A DNA stretch of 64,000 nucleotides from Cyanobacteriota bacterium. Its GTDB lineage: Bacteria; Cyanobacteriota; Cyanobacteriia; PCC-6307; Cyanobiaceae. Of this stretch, positions 39,460 to 47,605 are shown piece by piece (positions within the stretch are counted from its first letter, which is position 1; each line of letters begins with the position of its first letter). Where the stretch lies: the NCBI GenBank assembly GCA_026389335.1, contig JAPLIB010000088.1, positions 91,563 to 155,562 of the forward strand, read 5' to 3'. The notes beneath the pieces were generated by a model. The model saw nothing but the letters and a program-made list of their open reading frames with translations. It was not told where the DNA came from and did not search any database. The translations under genes and the position numbers were made by a program.

Positions 39460-41898
39460 ATGGCCAGCCCCTCGAGTCGTGAAGCAGCTCTAGAGCGCCG
39501 CAAGGCCCTCACCAGTGGCGGCAAGAAATCCGCTGGCCGCTATTCTTCCGGCCCCAACCGGGTGCGTGGGGCTGCTGATGCGCGCCCCACCCGCACCAAC
39601 GTCTCCCTGCCCAGTGAGGCCGCCAGCAGTCCGCCGGTCAGCCGCGAGCCAGCCCCGCCCAGCCCCAGGAGAGCGTCCAGGCCTGGGGTGTCCTTCGACT
39701 CTTCACGCCAGAGCGCGGCGCCCAGCTCCGAAGCTCGCCGTTCCACGGCGCGGCCGATTGCCAACCCCAGCCGCGAGCTGGTGCTGGCCCGTCGCGAAGC
39801 CCTTTCACGCCGCGGCAAGCGCGCCGACACCTCGCGCGATCGCACCCGCAACGACCAGCAGAAGGCCACGTCTGTTGCTGCGGCTGCCGCCGCCACTCCC
39901 GCCAAGGAGCACAAGTGCAAGTGCCAGGAGACCAGTCCGGCAATGACGCTCAGCAGCCTGTCGCGCGGTCCTGATCTGAGCGCCTCCCTGGCGAATCGCA
40001 GTGGTGGTCGTTCCTCCACCCCGAAGCGCACCGCCCAGCACAATCCCAGCCGTGCCCTGGTGCTCGCCCGCCGCGATGCCCTTTCGAAGCGCGGCAAGTC
40101 GGCCAACACTTCCACCAACAGTGCCGCCGCCACCATGGCCCGCCAGGGCAACCCCGACATGAGCAGCCGGGAACTGGCCCAGAAGGTGCGCGAACTCAAG
40201 TGCAAGGTGGGCTCCGCCGGCAGCTCCCGCAGCGGCGGCACCCGTCCCAGTGGCCCCAATCGCCACGGTTCGAAGCAGACCGCCGTCGCTGAAGCCAGCC
40301 TCAAGGTGGGCGTCAGTGAAACCCTTTCCGGCCAGATCGTGACCGGCACCCAGGCCAACCGCTCCACCAAGACCACCGGCAACGAAGCGGCCACCTGCCG
40401 CACCATCACCGGCACCGAATACCTGGGCGCTGAAGTGTTCCAGACCTTCTGCCAGGGCCAGGGTGGCAGCCGCCAGCAGCCGGACAAGGTGCGCGTCAGT
40501 GCCACCAGCCATGGCAACCGGGTCACCGGTAACGAAGTGGGCCGCTCTGAGAAGGTGACCGGTGACGAACCCGGCACCTGCAAAAACATCACCGGTACCG
40601 AATACGTTTCTGCCAATCAGTCCAACATTTTTTGCGGTGGCGCCGCCAGCAGCAGCAGCATCCCTTCCCCCCGCAAGGTGGGCCACACCCAGACCCAGGC
40701 GGGTCACACTGTTTCCGGTCTGGTGATCGGTCGCTCTGAGAAGGTCACCGGCGACGAACCCGGCTCCGGTCGCCAGCTCACCGGCAACCAGTACGTCAAC
40801 AACTCCAACCTGGATGCTCGCCCGGCTCCCGCCAAGGTGGCCAGCCTCCAGACCCTGCGGGGCACCGGCATCACCGGCACCCATGTGGGTCGCAGCGACC
40901 AGGTGACCGGCGATGAACCCGGCTCCTGCAAGATCATCACTGGCGATGAGTACATCGGCAGCCAGCAGTACGACCGCTTCTGTGGTGGCCGTCCGGCACC
41001 GGAAGCGGCGAAGGTGGGCTTCAGTGTCACCAACCGCCAGCAGGTGGTGAGCGGCACCCGCACCGGCCGTTCCGAGAAGGTGACCGGCGATGAACCCGGC
41101 ACCTGCAAGATCGTCACTGGTACCCCTTATGTGGGGTTTGAGGAAGCCAGCAATTGGTGCAGCCCTGAGCAGGCCAAGGCCGTGCTTCAACGCACTCCAA
41201 GACGCATGGGCACTGTGATGAGCGGCATCCAGCCCGGCATCGGCGGTGTGATGACCGGTGCCCAACGCGGTGCCTGTGAGGACGTGAGCGGCACCCCCTA
41301 TGTGGGCCCCGACCAGCTGGCCGAGGCCTGTGGTGCCGCCCTGCCGACCGACGCCGACTTTCCTCGCCCCCTCGGCGACCAACCCTGGGAGCAGTTCAGC
41401 GTCCAGTCGCCAGCGGGGGTGGCCCACAGCAGCCGTGAGCGCAAAAGCGGCGTGACCGGCACCGGCGCCAACTACGACCAGAGCACCCGGGTCACGGGCC
41501 CGTTTGCGATGGCCGACGACAAGATCACCGGCACCGAGCACTTCCGCTTTGATCGCGGCAAGCGTCAGCCCAGCCGGGGGCCGATCAAGCCCGTCGCCGT
41601 GGCAGCGGTGAGCGTCGATGAGGACGCCCGTCCCATGTCCAGAGTGACCGGCGAAGGTATTTCTGCTGGCCTCAAGATCACTGGCGATGACTGGGATCGG
41701 GGCGAGCGGGTCACCGGCACCGAGGGGGTCTCCGCTCGGCGACGTAATCCCAGCCGCCAAGGCGCCTTGGCGGCCATGCCCGGGCTCGATCTGAAGCGCA
41801 ATGAAGCTGTGCCCGCTCCGGTGAGCCGCGTTACCGGAGGCAGTGGCAACAGCCAGACCGGTTCGCTGATCACCGTGTCTGGCGGCGCCCGAGGCTGA
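39460..41898 (+). CDS. csoS2: Carboxysome assembly scaffold protein CsoS2
   Basis: CsoS2 is the large disordered scaffold that links Rubisco to the shell. The 812 residues have three regions. N-terminal Rubisco-binding repeats of the type RRKALTSGGKK, RREALSRRGKR and RRDALSKRGKS are at about 10, 110 and 205. The middle region, from about 285, contains about six M repeats, with the motif GRSEKVTGDEPG, TGTEYV and a terminal FC. The C-terminal region, from about 640, has VTGTG and ITGTEHF motifs and the shell-binding tail. A six-T run at 40628-40633 in the second M repeat is a candidate frameshift site. Confidence 0.96.
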   Translation: MASPSSREAALERRKALTSGGKKSAGRYSSGPNRVRGAADARPTRTNVSLPSEAASSPPVSREPAPPSPRRASRPGVSFDSSRQSAAPSSEARRSTARPIANPSRELVLARREALSRRGKRADTSRDRTRNDQQKATSVAAAAAATPAKEHKCKCQETSPAMTLSSLSRGPDLSASLANRSGGRSSTPKRTAQHNPSRALVLARRDALSKRGKSANTSTNSAAATMARQGNPDMSSRELAQKVRELKCKVGSAGSSRSGGTRPSGPNRHGSKQTAVAEASLKVGVSETLSGQIVTGTQANRSTKTTGNEAATCRTITGTEYLGAEVFQTFCQGQGGSRQQPDKVRVSATSHGNRVTGNEVGRSEKVTGDEPGTCKNITGTEYVSANQSNIFCGGAASSSSIPSPRKVGHTQTQAGHTVSGLVIGRSEKVTGDEPGSGRQLTGNQYVNNSNLDARPAPAKVASLQTLRGTGITGTHVGRSDQVTGDEPGSCKIITGDEYIGSQQYDRFCGGRPAPEAAKVGFSVTNRQQVVSGTRTGRSEKVTGDEPGTCKIVTGTPYVGFEEASNWCSPEQAKAVLQRTPRRMGTVMSGIQPGIGGVMTGAQRGACEDVSGTPYVGPDQLAEACGAALPTDADFPRPLGDQPWEQFSVQSPAGVAHSSRERKSGVTGTGANYDQSTRVTGPFAMADDKITGTEHFRFDRGKRQPSRGPIKPVAVAAVSVDEDARPMSRVTGEGISAGLKITGDDWDRGERVTGTEGVSARRRNPSRQGALAAMPGLDLKRNEAVPAPVSRVTGGSGNSQTGSLITVSGGARG

Positions 41899-41905
41899 CC
41901 CCGCG

Positions 41906-43741
41906 ATGCCCCGACGCCAGGATCAACGCGAACGCCCCCTCTCGGGCACGGCCCAGCGCCGTCGCCCGGGACAGCCGAACGCGGCGCTGGAGCCCGACTC
42001 CGCCGCGAACGGCCCCAGCCCGCAGAGCATGGCGCCCGTCGCCAGGGGTACGGCAGCCCGTCGCAATCGCAGCCTCAAGCTCAGCGAACAGCCCCAGACC
42101 AGGCCCACGGGTGTGCGGCGGCGTGGTGCTGCCAGCACTCCCGTTAGCAGTACCAGCGCCGCTGCCACCAGCCCAGTACCCAGCAGCTCTGTCCGATCTA
42201 CCTCAGTCCGGTCCAGTTCTGGTGGGATCAGCCCTGACAGCAGCGTGGCCGTGGTCGGTGGTTACCAGCGGCAGCTGAGGCGCGCCGGCGGTGCCCTTGG
42301 TATCGGCGGGCGAGCCCGAGCTGGCCGCAGCGGTGCCGACCATCCGCTCACGGATCGCAGGACCAATGCCGCCCTGCGCACCTACGACCTGCAGGTGAAG
42401 GAGTCGTTTGATCGCATCGTGCCGCTGTTGAAGCAGCTTTCGGCGCTGCAGCACGAAGATGATTTTGTTGAGCGCGCCCAGCAGCTGGCCAGTGCCTGTT
42501 TTGGTTTCACCCTGCCCTTGCCGATTCTGGAGCGGGCCTGGGTGAGCCAGCTGGATATGCGCACCTTGTTCGCTTGGTGCGTGTTTGAAACCTACGAGCA
42601 GACCAGCGCCAGTTTTTTCCAGGACGATCCCCTCGGTGGCAAGCCTGGCGGTGCGGCGGCCGAAGCGTTTGACGCCTTCCTGTTGGAGTGCGGCTTCCAT
42701 TTGCTGGATGTCACGCCCTGCGCCGATGGCCGTCTGGCCCACGCCATCGCCTATGCCCTGCGCTTGCCCTTCAGTTCCGTGCGTCGCCGTCCCCATGCCG
42801 GTGGCCTGTTCGACGTGGAAAACACGGTGAACCGCTGGGTCAAGACCGAACATCGCCGCTATCGGGAAGGCTTGCCCAATCCGGCCCAGGCCGATACCCG
42901 CTATCTGAAGGTGGTTCTTTACCACTTCAGCTCCCTGGATCCCAGCCATGAGGGCTGTGCAGCCCACGGCAGTGATGATGCCTTGGCGGCCTCCTGCGGC
43001 CTGGCGCGCCTGCGCGATTTCCAGACTGCGGTGGAAAACAGCTTCTGTTGTGGTGCCTCCGTGGATCTGCTGCTGCTGGGCCTCGACACCGACACCGATG
43101 CCATCCGGGTGCATGTGCCAGGCCTTGATGGCAGCACCAACCTGGAGCGCTGGCTCGATGCCAGGGATGTACACGCCGCCACCGCCCAGCTGCCAGAAGC
43201 CGAGGGCCGCCGCCGCATTCTCAGCCTGGTGGAACAGGCCGCCGCCAGTACACCGGATCCCGGCATGGTGCGCCTTATAGCTCGGCTGCTGGAGCACAAT
43301 CTCTCCCAGATCGACTATGTGCGGGCCTACCATGATGGCCATTACAGCGATGACGGTCACGCCGAACGCTTCATCGGCGTGGGCATCGGCTTCAAGGAGA
43401 TTCACTTGCGTAATCTCACCTACTTCGCCTACATGGACACTGTCGAAGAAGGTGCCCCCGATCTCGATGTCGGCATCAAGATCTTCAGTGGTTTGAATGT
43501 GGCCCGCGGTTTGCCGGTGCCGGTGGTGGCCCGCTTTGACTATCACGGCCAGGTTCCGGGTGCCCGGGAGCGGGCGGTGAAGCATGCTCAACGGGTACAG
43601 GCGGCGATTCAAGGCCGTTATCCCGAACTGGTGCAGCAGGGCCTGCTGCACACCCTGCTGACGATCCGCGATCAGGACCGGCATGTGCCGGCTGAAGCCG
43701 TGGGTTCCACCATCAGCTTCGCTACCGCAGGAGGACATTGA
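41906..43741 (+). CDS. csoSCA: Carboxysomal carbonic anhydrase CsoSCA (CsoS3)
   Basis: This epsilon/beta-type zinc carbonic anhydrase converts bicarbonate to CO2 inside the carboxysome. The 611-residue protein has a disordered Arg/Ser/Pro-rich N-terminus of about 150 residues, which in relatives binds Rubisco. The helical and catalytic parts follow: AHAIAYALRLPFSSVRRRPH, then NSFCCGASVDLLLLGLDTDT, a conserved family block. The C-terminal pseudo-repeat ends with SFATAGGH. ATG 41906 lies 7 nt after the csoS2 stop, and csoS4A follows by 1 nt. Zn ligands were not assigned individually. Confidence 0.95.
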   Translation: MPRRQDQRERPLSGTAQRRRPGQPNAALEPDSAANGPSPQSMAPVARGTAARRNRSLKLSEQPQTRPTGVRRRGAASTPVSSTSAAATSPVPSSSVRSTSVRSSSGGISPDSSVAVVGGYQRQLRRAGGALGIGGRARAGRSGADHPLTDRRTNAALRTYDLQVKESFDRIVPLLKQLSALQHEDDFVERAQQLASACFGFTLPLPILERAWVSQLDMRTLFAWCVFETYEQTSASFFQDDPLGGKPGGAAAEAFDAFLLECGFHLLDVTPCADGRLAHAIAYALRLPFSSVRRRPHAGGLFDVENTVNRWVKTEHRRYREGLPNPAQADTRYLKVVLYHFSSLDPSHEGCAAHGSDDALAASCGLARLRDFQTAVENSFCCGASVDLLLLGLDTDTDAIRVHVPGLDGSTNLERWLDARDVHAATAQLPEAEGRRRILSLVEQAAASTPDPGMVRLIARLLEHNLSQIDYVRAYHDGHYSDDGHAERFIGVGIGFKEIHLRNLTYFAYMDTVEEGAPDLDVGIKIFSGLNVARGLPVPVVARFDYHGQVPGARERAVKHAQRVQAAIQGRYPELVQQGLLHTLLTIRDQDRHVPAEAVGSTISFATAGGH

Positions 43742-43742
43742 C

Positions 43743-44021
43743 ATGCTGATCTGCAAGGTGGTCAAACCCCTGGTGTCGACCAACCGCATCCCTGATTTTG
43801 AGCACAAGCATCTGCAGGTGGTGCTGGATGGCAGCACCCAGAAGGTGGCGGTGGATGCGGTGGGCTGCACTCCCGGTGACTGGGTGATCTGCGTCGGCAG
43901 TTCCGCTGCCCGTGAGGCCGCCGGCAGCAAGTCCTATCCCAGCGATCTAACGATCGTCGGCATCATTGACCACTGGGATCCCGATGCCGGCAAGGCGTCG
44001 GCGGCTCCTGGAGGCGGCTGA
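43743..44021 (+). CDS. csoS4A: Carboxysome vertex protein CsoS4A
   Basis: BMV-type pentamer (EutN/CcmL fold) that closes the twelve vertices of the shell. The 92-residue protein begins MLICKVVKPLVSTNRIPDFE and has LQVVLDGSTQKVAVDAVGCT, ending VGIIDHWD plus a short Gly/Ala tail. A strong AGGAGG Shine-Dalgarno lies in the end of csoSCA. Its stop overlaps the next ATG (TGATG). Confidence 0.93.
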   Translation: MLICKVVKPLVSTNRIPDFEHKHLQVVLDGSTQKVAVDAVGCTPGDWVICVGSSAAREAAGSKSYPSDLTIVGIIDHWDPDAGKASAAPGGG

Positions 44022-44272
44022 TGGAAATCATGCAGGTCACCGGATCGCTGGTCTGCACCCAGCGGGTGCCAGGCTTGGGTCATTCCAATCTGAGGATCCT
44101 GCGCAGCGTCAAGGGCAAGCTCAGCGTGGCCGTTGACCCGGTGGGTGCCTCCCCCGGCAATTGGGTGTTCACGGCCAGCGGCTCGGCCGCTCGCTTTGCC
44201 TGCGGCAATCCCGAAATCCAGACCGATCTGACCATCGGCGGCATCATCGATTTCTGGGAACCGGACGGGTGA
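44021..44272 (+). CDS. csoS4B: Carboxysome vertex protein CsoS4B
   Basis: Second BMV pentamer protein, 83 residues. It starts MEIMQVTGSLVCTQRVPGLG and contains LRILRSVKGKLSVAVDPVGA and IGGIIDFWEPDG, parallel to CsoS4A. Its start overlaps the csoS4A stop by 1 nt, indicating coupled translation. It is paired with CsoS4A as in other alpha-carboxysome operons. Confidence 0.93.
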   Translation: MEIMQVTGSLVCTQRVPGLGHSNLRILRSVKGKLSVAVDPVGASPGNWVFTASGSAARFACGNPEIQTDLTIGGIIDFWEPDG

Positions 44273-44347
44273 ACTGCCGGGCCTGTGACCGCCCATGGCG
44301 ATCAGGCCCCGTTTCTGCCGCTCCTGTTCCTTTCTTCCCTCAGCACT

Positions 44348-45148
44348 ATGGCCAGCCGCATCCCCCGAACTGGATCCAACGCCAAAGCGGTCGCGGCCAG
44401 CAAGGCCGTGCCTGGGGCCGCGGTGTCCCAACCCGCAGCGGCCCCAGCTCCGACCAAGGGCACTGAGGTCGGTGCTCCCGCCCTGGCGGCTACTTCGCCG
44501 CCAGCGGTAGCTGCCACCGCAGCCGCTGTGGCAGCGCCTGCCATCGCAGCCGTGGTGGCCGCAGCTGCTGTTCCGACCCCAGCGGCCAGCGCCCCACCGG
44601 CCACAACCAGCCCGACCAGCCCAGTCACTCCCGTGGCTGCGGTGGCCAAGGTTCTGCCGGCAGTTGCGGCCAGTCGTCAGGCCCCAGCCTCCCGCTCGGC
44701 TCCGGTCGGGCGGCGGGCGGCCCCAGCCAATCGGCCGGCTGTTCGCCAGGCTGCCAGGCGTGCACCGGCTTCCACCGGTCGCAGCGGAGGCTCCGGTGCT
44801 TCCACCCCACCCCCATCCCCTTCCCCCCAATCGTCCTCCATGGCACCTTCCGTACAGGGCATCGCCCTCGGCATGATCGAAACCCGGGGTCTGGTGCCGG
44901 CGATCGAAGCGGCAGACGCCATGACCAAAGCGGCTGAAGTCACCCTGGTGGCCCGCGAGTTCGTCGGCGGCGGCTACGTCACCGTGATGGTGCGTGGTGA
45001 AACCGGTGCGGTGAATGCCGCCGTGCGCGCCGGCGCCGATGCCTGCGAACGCGTCGGCGACGGCCTCGTGGCTGCCCACATCATTGCCCGCCCCCACGGC
45101 GAAGTTGAACCCGCCATCGCCGCCAGCGGTGTGATCCGTCGTCTCTGA
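44348..45148 (+). CDS. csoS1E: Shell protein CsoS1E: BMC domain with long Ala/Pro-rich extension
   Basis: The 266-residue protein has about 165 residues of Ala/Pro/Ser/Thr-rich low-complexity sequence, then a BMC domain that matches CsoS1A almost residue for residue (about six differences in about 88). The pore motif FVGGG is the same. CsoS1E is known from alpha-cyanobacterial carboxysome loci. An internal ATG at 44840 would yield a 102-residue CsoS1-like protein on its own. ATG 44348 starts the long form. The stop overlaps the ferritin-like gene (TGATG). Confidence 0.88.
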   Translation: MASRIPRTGSNAKAVAASKAVPGAAVSQPAAAPAPTKGTEVGAPALAATSPPAVAATAAAVAAPAIAAVVAAAAVPTPAASAPPATTSPTSPVTPVAAVAKVLPAVAASRQAPASRSAPVGRRAAPANRPAVRQAARRAPASTGRSGGSGASTPPPSPSPQSSSMAPSVQGIALGMIETRGLVPAIEAADAMTKAAEVTLVAREFVGGGYVTVMVRGETGAVNAAVRAGADACERVGDGLVAAHIIARPHGEVEPAIAASGVIRRL

Positions 45149-45612
45149 TGGCCACGGCTGCCGTGCATCCGCGGATCCTGGGCTTCCTGGGCCGCGCCCT
45201 GAGCCTGGAACTGACCGCCGTGCAGCAGTACATGACCCAGGCTTCCTTGGTGGAGCTCTGGGGCGATGGCGATGCGGCGACCCGTTTCCGCCAGGAAACG
45301 GTCGCTGAGCTGCAGCATGCGGAGCGCCTGGTGCAACGCATGTTGGCTCTGGGGGTGGCACCGGCCGCCTCCCAGCTGCGGCCGGTGCAGCATGCCGCTG
45401 ATCTGGTCGGCCTTCTGAGCCTCAATGCGGTTCTGGAACACGACCTGATTCAGCTCTACGGCGACGCCGTGCGGTTTGCTCTGCTGATCGGCGACGCTGC
45501 AAGCGCTGATTTCTTCCTCGCCCTGTGGACGGAAGAGCAGCACCACGGTCAGGCGCTCGCCACCTGGTTGCAGAGCTTGCAAAGAGGTGGCGCTGAACGG
45601 GCCATCGTTTAA
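45148..45612 (+). CDS. Bacterioferritin-like protein in the carboxysome locus
   Basis: A 154-residue four-helix-bundle protein. Di-iron ligand candidates are all present: E in ALSLELTAVQQYM, ExxH in VAELQHAERL, E in NAVLEHDLIQLYG, and ExxH in WTEEQHHGQALATW. This is consistent with an active ferroxidase site, although the family also includes non-storage members. It overlaps csoS1E by 1 nt (TGATG), so it is tied to shell expression. Bacterioferritin-like genes occur in several cso operons; the reason is unknown. Confidence 0.82.
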   Translation: MATAAVHPRILGFLGRALSLELTAVQQYMTQASLVELWGDGDAATRFRQETVAELQHAERLVQRMLALGVAPAASQLRPVQHAADLVGLLSLNAVLEHDLIQLYGDAVRFALLIGDAASADFFLALWTEEQHHGQALATWLQSLQRGGAERAIV

Positions 45613-45744
45613 CCGGTCTCAGCGCTGCCGCAGCAGGCGGACCAGGCGCGCTCGCTTCGGGTTCATCGGGGCGCCGTGCCAGGCCATGACTGATTAAAGT
45701 CGCTCGCCAGGCGATTGCCTCTCCCGGCCCCTGGGGCCGATCCC

Positions 45745-47595
45745 ATGCCCTTGCAAGACGCCCTCCCACTGCCGATTCAGCTGGCCTGGCTGATTCCCCT
45801 CTACGGGTTCAGTGGCATGGTGCTGTCCCTGCCCTGGGCCACCGGTTGGATCAAGCGCAACGGACCCCGCCCTGCCGCCTATCTCAACCTGCTGGTGACT
45901 CTGTTGGCCGTGCTGCACGGCAGCCTGGTGATCCGAGAGGTGTTGAGCCTGGGGCCCCAGCATCTCGATATCCCCTGGTTCCACGCTGCAGATCTGGATC
46001 TGCGCATCGGTTTTGATCTCTCGCTCACCAACCTGGCGGCGTTGGAGCTGGTCACGTTCACCAGCCTGATCGGCCAGATGTTCGCCCTTGGTTACCTCGA
46101 CAAGGAATGGTCCCTGGCCCGCTTCTTTGCGCTGGTGGGCTTCTTCGAGGGGGCGATGGCCGGGGTGGTGCTGAGCAGCAATTTGTTCATGAGCTATTTC
46201 CTGTTGGAGATGCTCACTCTCTCCACCTATCTGCTGGTGGGTTTTTGGTATGCCCAGCCCTTGGTGGTCACAGCCGCCCGCGATGCCTTCCTCACCAAAC
46301 GCGTCGGCGATGTGCTTCTGCTGATGGGCGTGGTGGCGCTCTCCGCCTGGGCCGGTTCGATGGAATTCGACGACCTCTACGTGTGGGCGGCTCGCACGCC
46401 GCTCTCGCCTCTGGCCGCCAGCCTGCTGGGGTTGGGACTGATTGCCGGGCCGATGGGAAAGTGTGCCCAGTTCCCGATGCATCTCTGGCTTGATGAGGCG
46501 ATGGAGGGTCCAAACCCCGCCTCGATTCTTCGCAACTCGGTGGTGGTGACCTGCGGTGCGGTGGTGCTGCTGAAATTGATGCCGCTGTTGCGGATGTCAC
46601 CGTTGGCCATGACCGTGCTGCTGGCGGTGGGCACGATCAGCGCCCTCGGCGGTGCCTTGGTGGCGATCGCCCAGGTGGATCTCAAGCGGGCCTTCTCTTA
46701 CTCCACCACCTCCTATCTGGGCCTGGTGTTCATCGCCATCGCCTTTGAGCAGCCGTTTCTGGCGCTGTTGCTGCTGTTCACCCACGGCCTGGCCAAGGCG
46801 CTGCTGTTCATGAGTGTGGGCAGTGTGATCGCCACCACCAACTGCCAGGACTTGACCGAACTTGGGGGCCTGGGTCGGCGCATGCCGGCCACCACCAGCG
46901 CCTTCCTGGTGGCCGGCGCCGGGCTCACCGGCATCCTGCCCCTGGGTTGTTTCTGGGGCTATGGCCTGCTGGTGCAAACCCTCATCCGCCAGGCTCCCTG
47001 GTTGGCGGCCTTGGTGTTGCTCACCAATGGCCTGACGGCCCTAAATCTGGTGCGGGTGTTCCGCCAGGTGTTTCTTGATGTGGCCCATCCCAAGACCCGC
47101 CGGGCTCCGGAGGTGAACTGGCTGATGGCCCTGCCGATGGTGACCCTGTCGGTGCTGGTGCTGCTCACTCCGCTGGTGATTCAGCGCATCGATTCGCTGC
47201 ACGGCATCGCCGACTTCTCGCCGCTCACCACCGTGCTGGTGGTGGCCAGCGGTTCAATCGGCCTGGTGGCGGGCTGTCTGATCCGGCTGGATCGGTTCTG
47301 GTCGCGCTCGGTGATCCTGCCGCTGCGCACCGTGCAGGATCTGCTGGCCTACGACTTCTACACCGATCGGATCTACCGGGCCACGATCGTTGCCTTCGTC
47401 GCCGGTCTCGCCTCGCTCACCAACAGTGTCGATCGGGTGTTGGTCAATGGTCTGGTGAATCGCATCGGTAGTGCCTCCCTTGCCAGCGCTGAAGGTCTCA
47501 AGCTGGGGGTGAGCGGCCAGCTCCAGACCTATGTGCTCACAGTGATTCTGGCCATCGTGCTGCTGTTGGGCAGTCTCTCCTGGTTCCACGGATGA
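45745..47595 (+). CDS. ndhF4: NDH-1 subunit NdhF4-like (CO2-uptake type)
   Basis: This large antiporter-like subunit belongs to the thylakoid NDH-1MS' complex that couples electron flow to CO2 hydration. The 616-residue protein has about sixteen membrane helices, with the conserved MRP/NuoL features KRVGDVLLLMGVVALSAWAG, GKCAQFPMHLWLDEAMEGPN, and LFTHGLAKALLFMSVGSV. ATG 45745 is chosen over an upstream TTG. It starts a three-gene set with ndhD4 and chpX, directly downstream of the shell genes. Confidence 0.9.
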   Translation: MPLQDALPLPIQLAWLIPLYGFSGMVLSLPWATGWIKRNGPRPAAYLNLLVTLLAVLHGSLVIREVLSLGPQHLDIPWFHAADLDLRIGFDLSLTNLAALELVTFTSLIGQMFALGYLDKEWSLARFFALVGFFEGAMAGVVLSSNLFMSYFLLEMLTLSTYLLVGFWYAQPLVVTAARDAFLTKRVGDVLLLMGVVALSAWAGSMEFDDLYVWAARTPLSPLAASLLGLGLIAGPMGKCAQFPMHLWLDEAMEGPNPASILRNSVVVTCGAVVLLKLMPLLRMSPLAMTVLLAVGTISALGGALVAIAQVDLKRAFSYSTTSYLGLVFIAIAFEQPFLALLLLFTHGLAKALLFMSVGSVIATTNCQDLTELGGLGRRMPATTSAFLVAGAGLTGILPLGCFWGYGLLVQTLIRQAPWLAALVLLTNGLTALNLVRVFRQVFLDVAHPKTRRAPEVNWLMALPMVTLSVLVLLTPLVIQRIDSLHGIADFSPLTTVLVVASGSIGLVAGCLIRLDRFWSRSVILPLRTVQDLLAYDFYTDRIYRATIVAFVAGLASLTNSVDRVLVNGLVNRIGSASLASAEGLKLGVSGQLQTYVLTVILAIVLLLGSLSWFHG

Positions 47596-47605
47596 GGTAC
47601 CCCCC

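Noticed and set aside
39805..41760. Open minus-strand frame of 651 codons opposite csoS2
   Set aside because: Low-complexity Gly/Ala/His shadow of the repeats in csoS2; no family features.
42203..43930. Open minus-strand frame of 575 codons opposite csoSCA
   Set aside because: Antisense of a real carbonic anhydrase gene and the start of csoS4A.
45622..45687. 22-codon minus-strand frame between the ferritin-like gene and ndhF4
   Set aside because: Too short, no family, and no ribosome-binding site; not listed as a gene.
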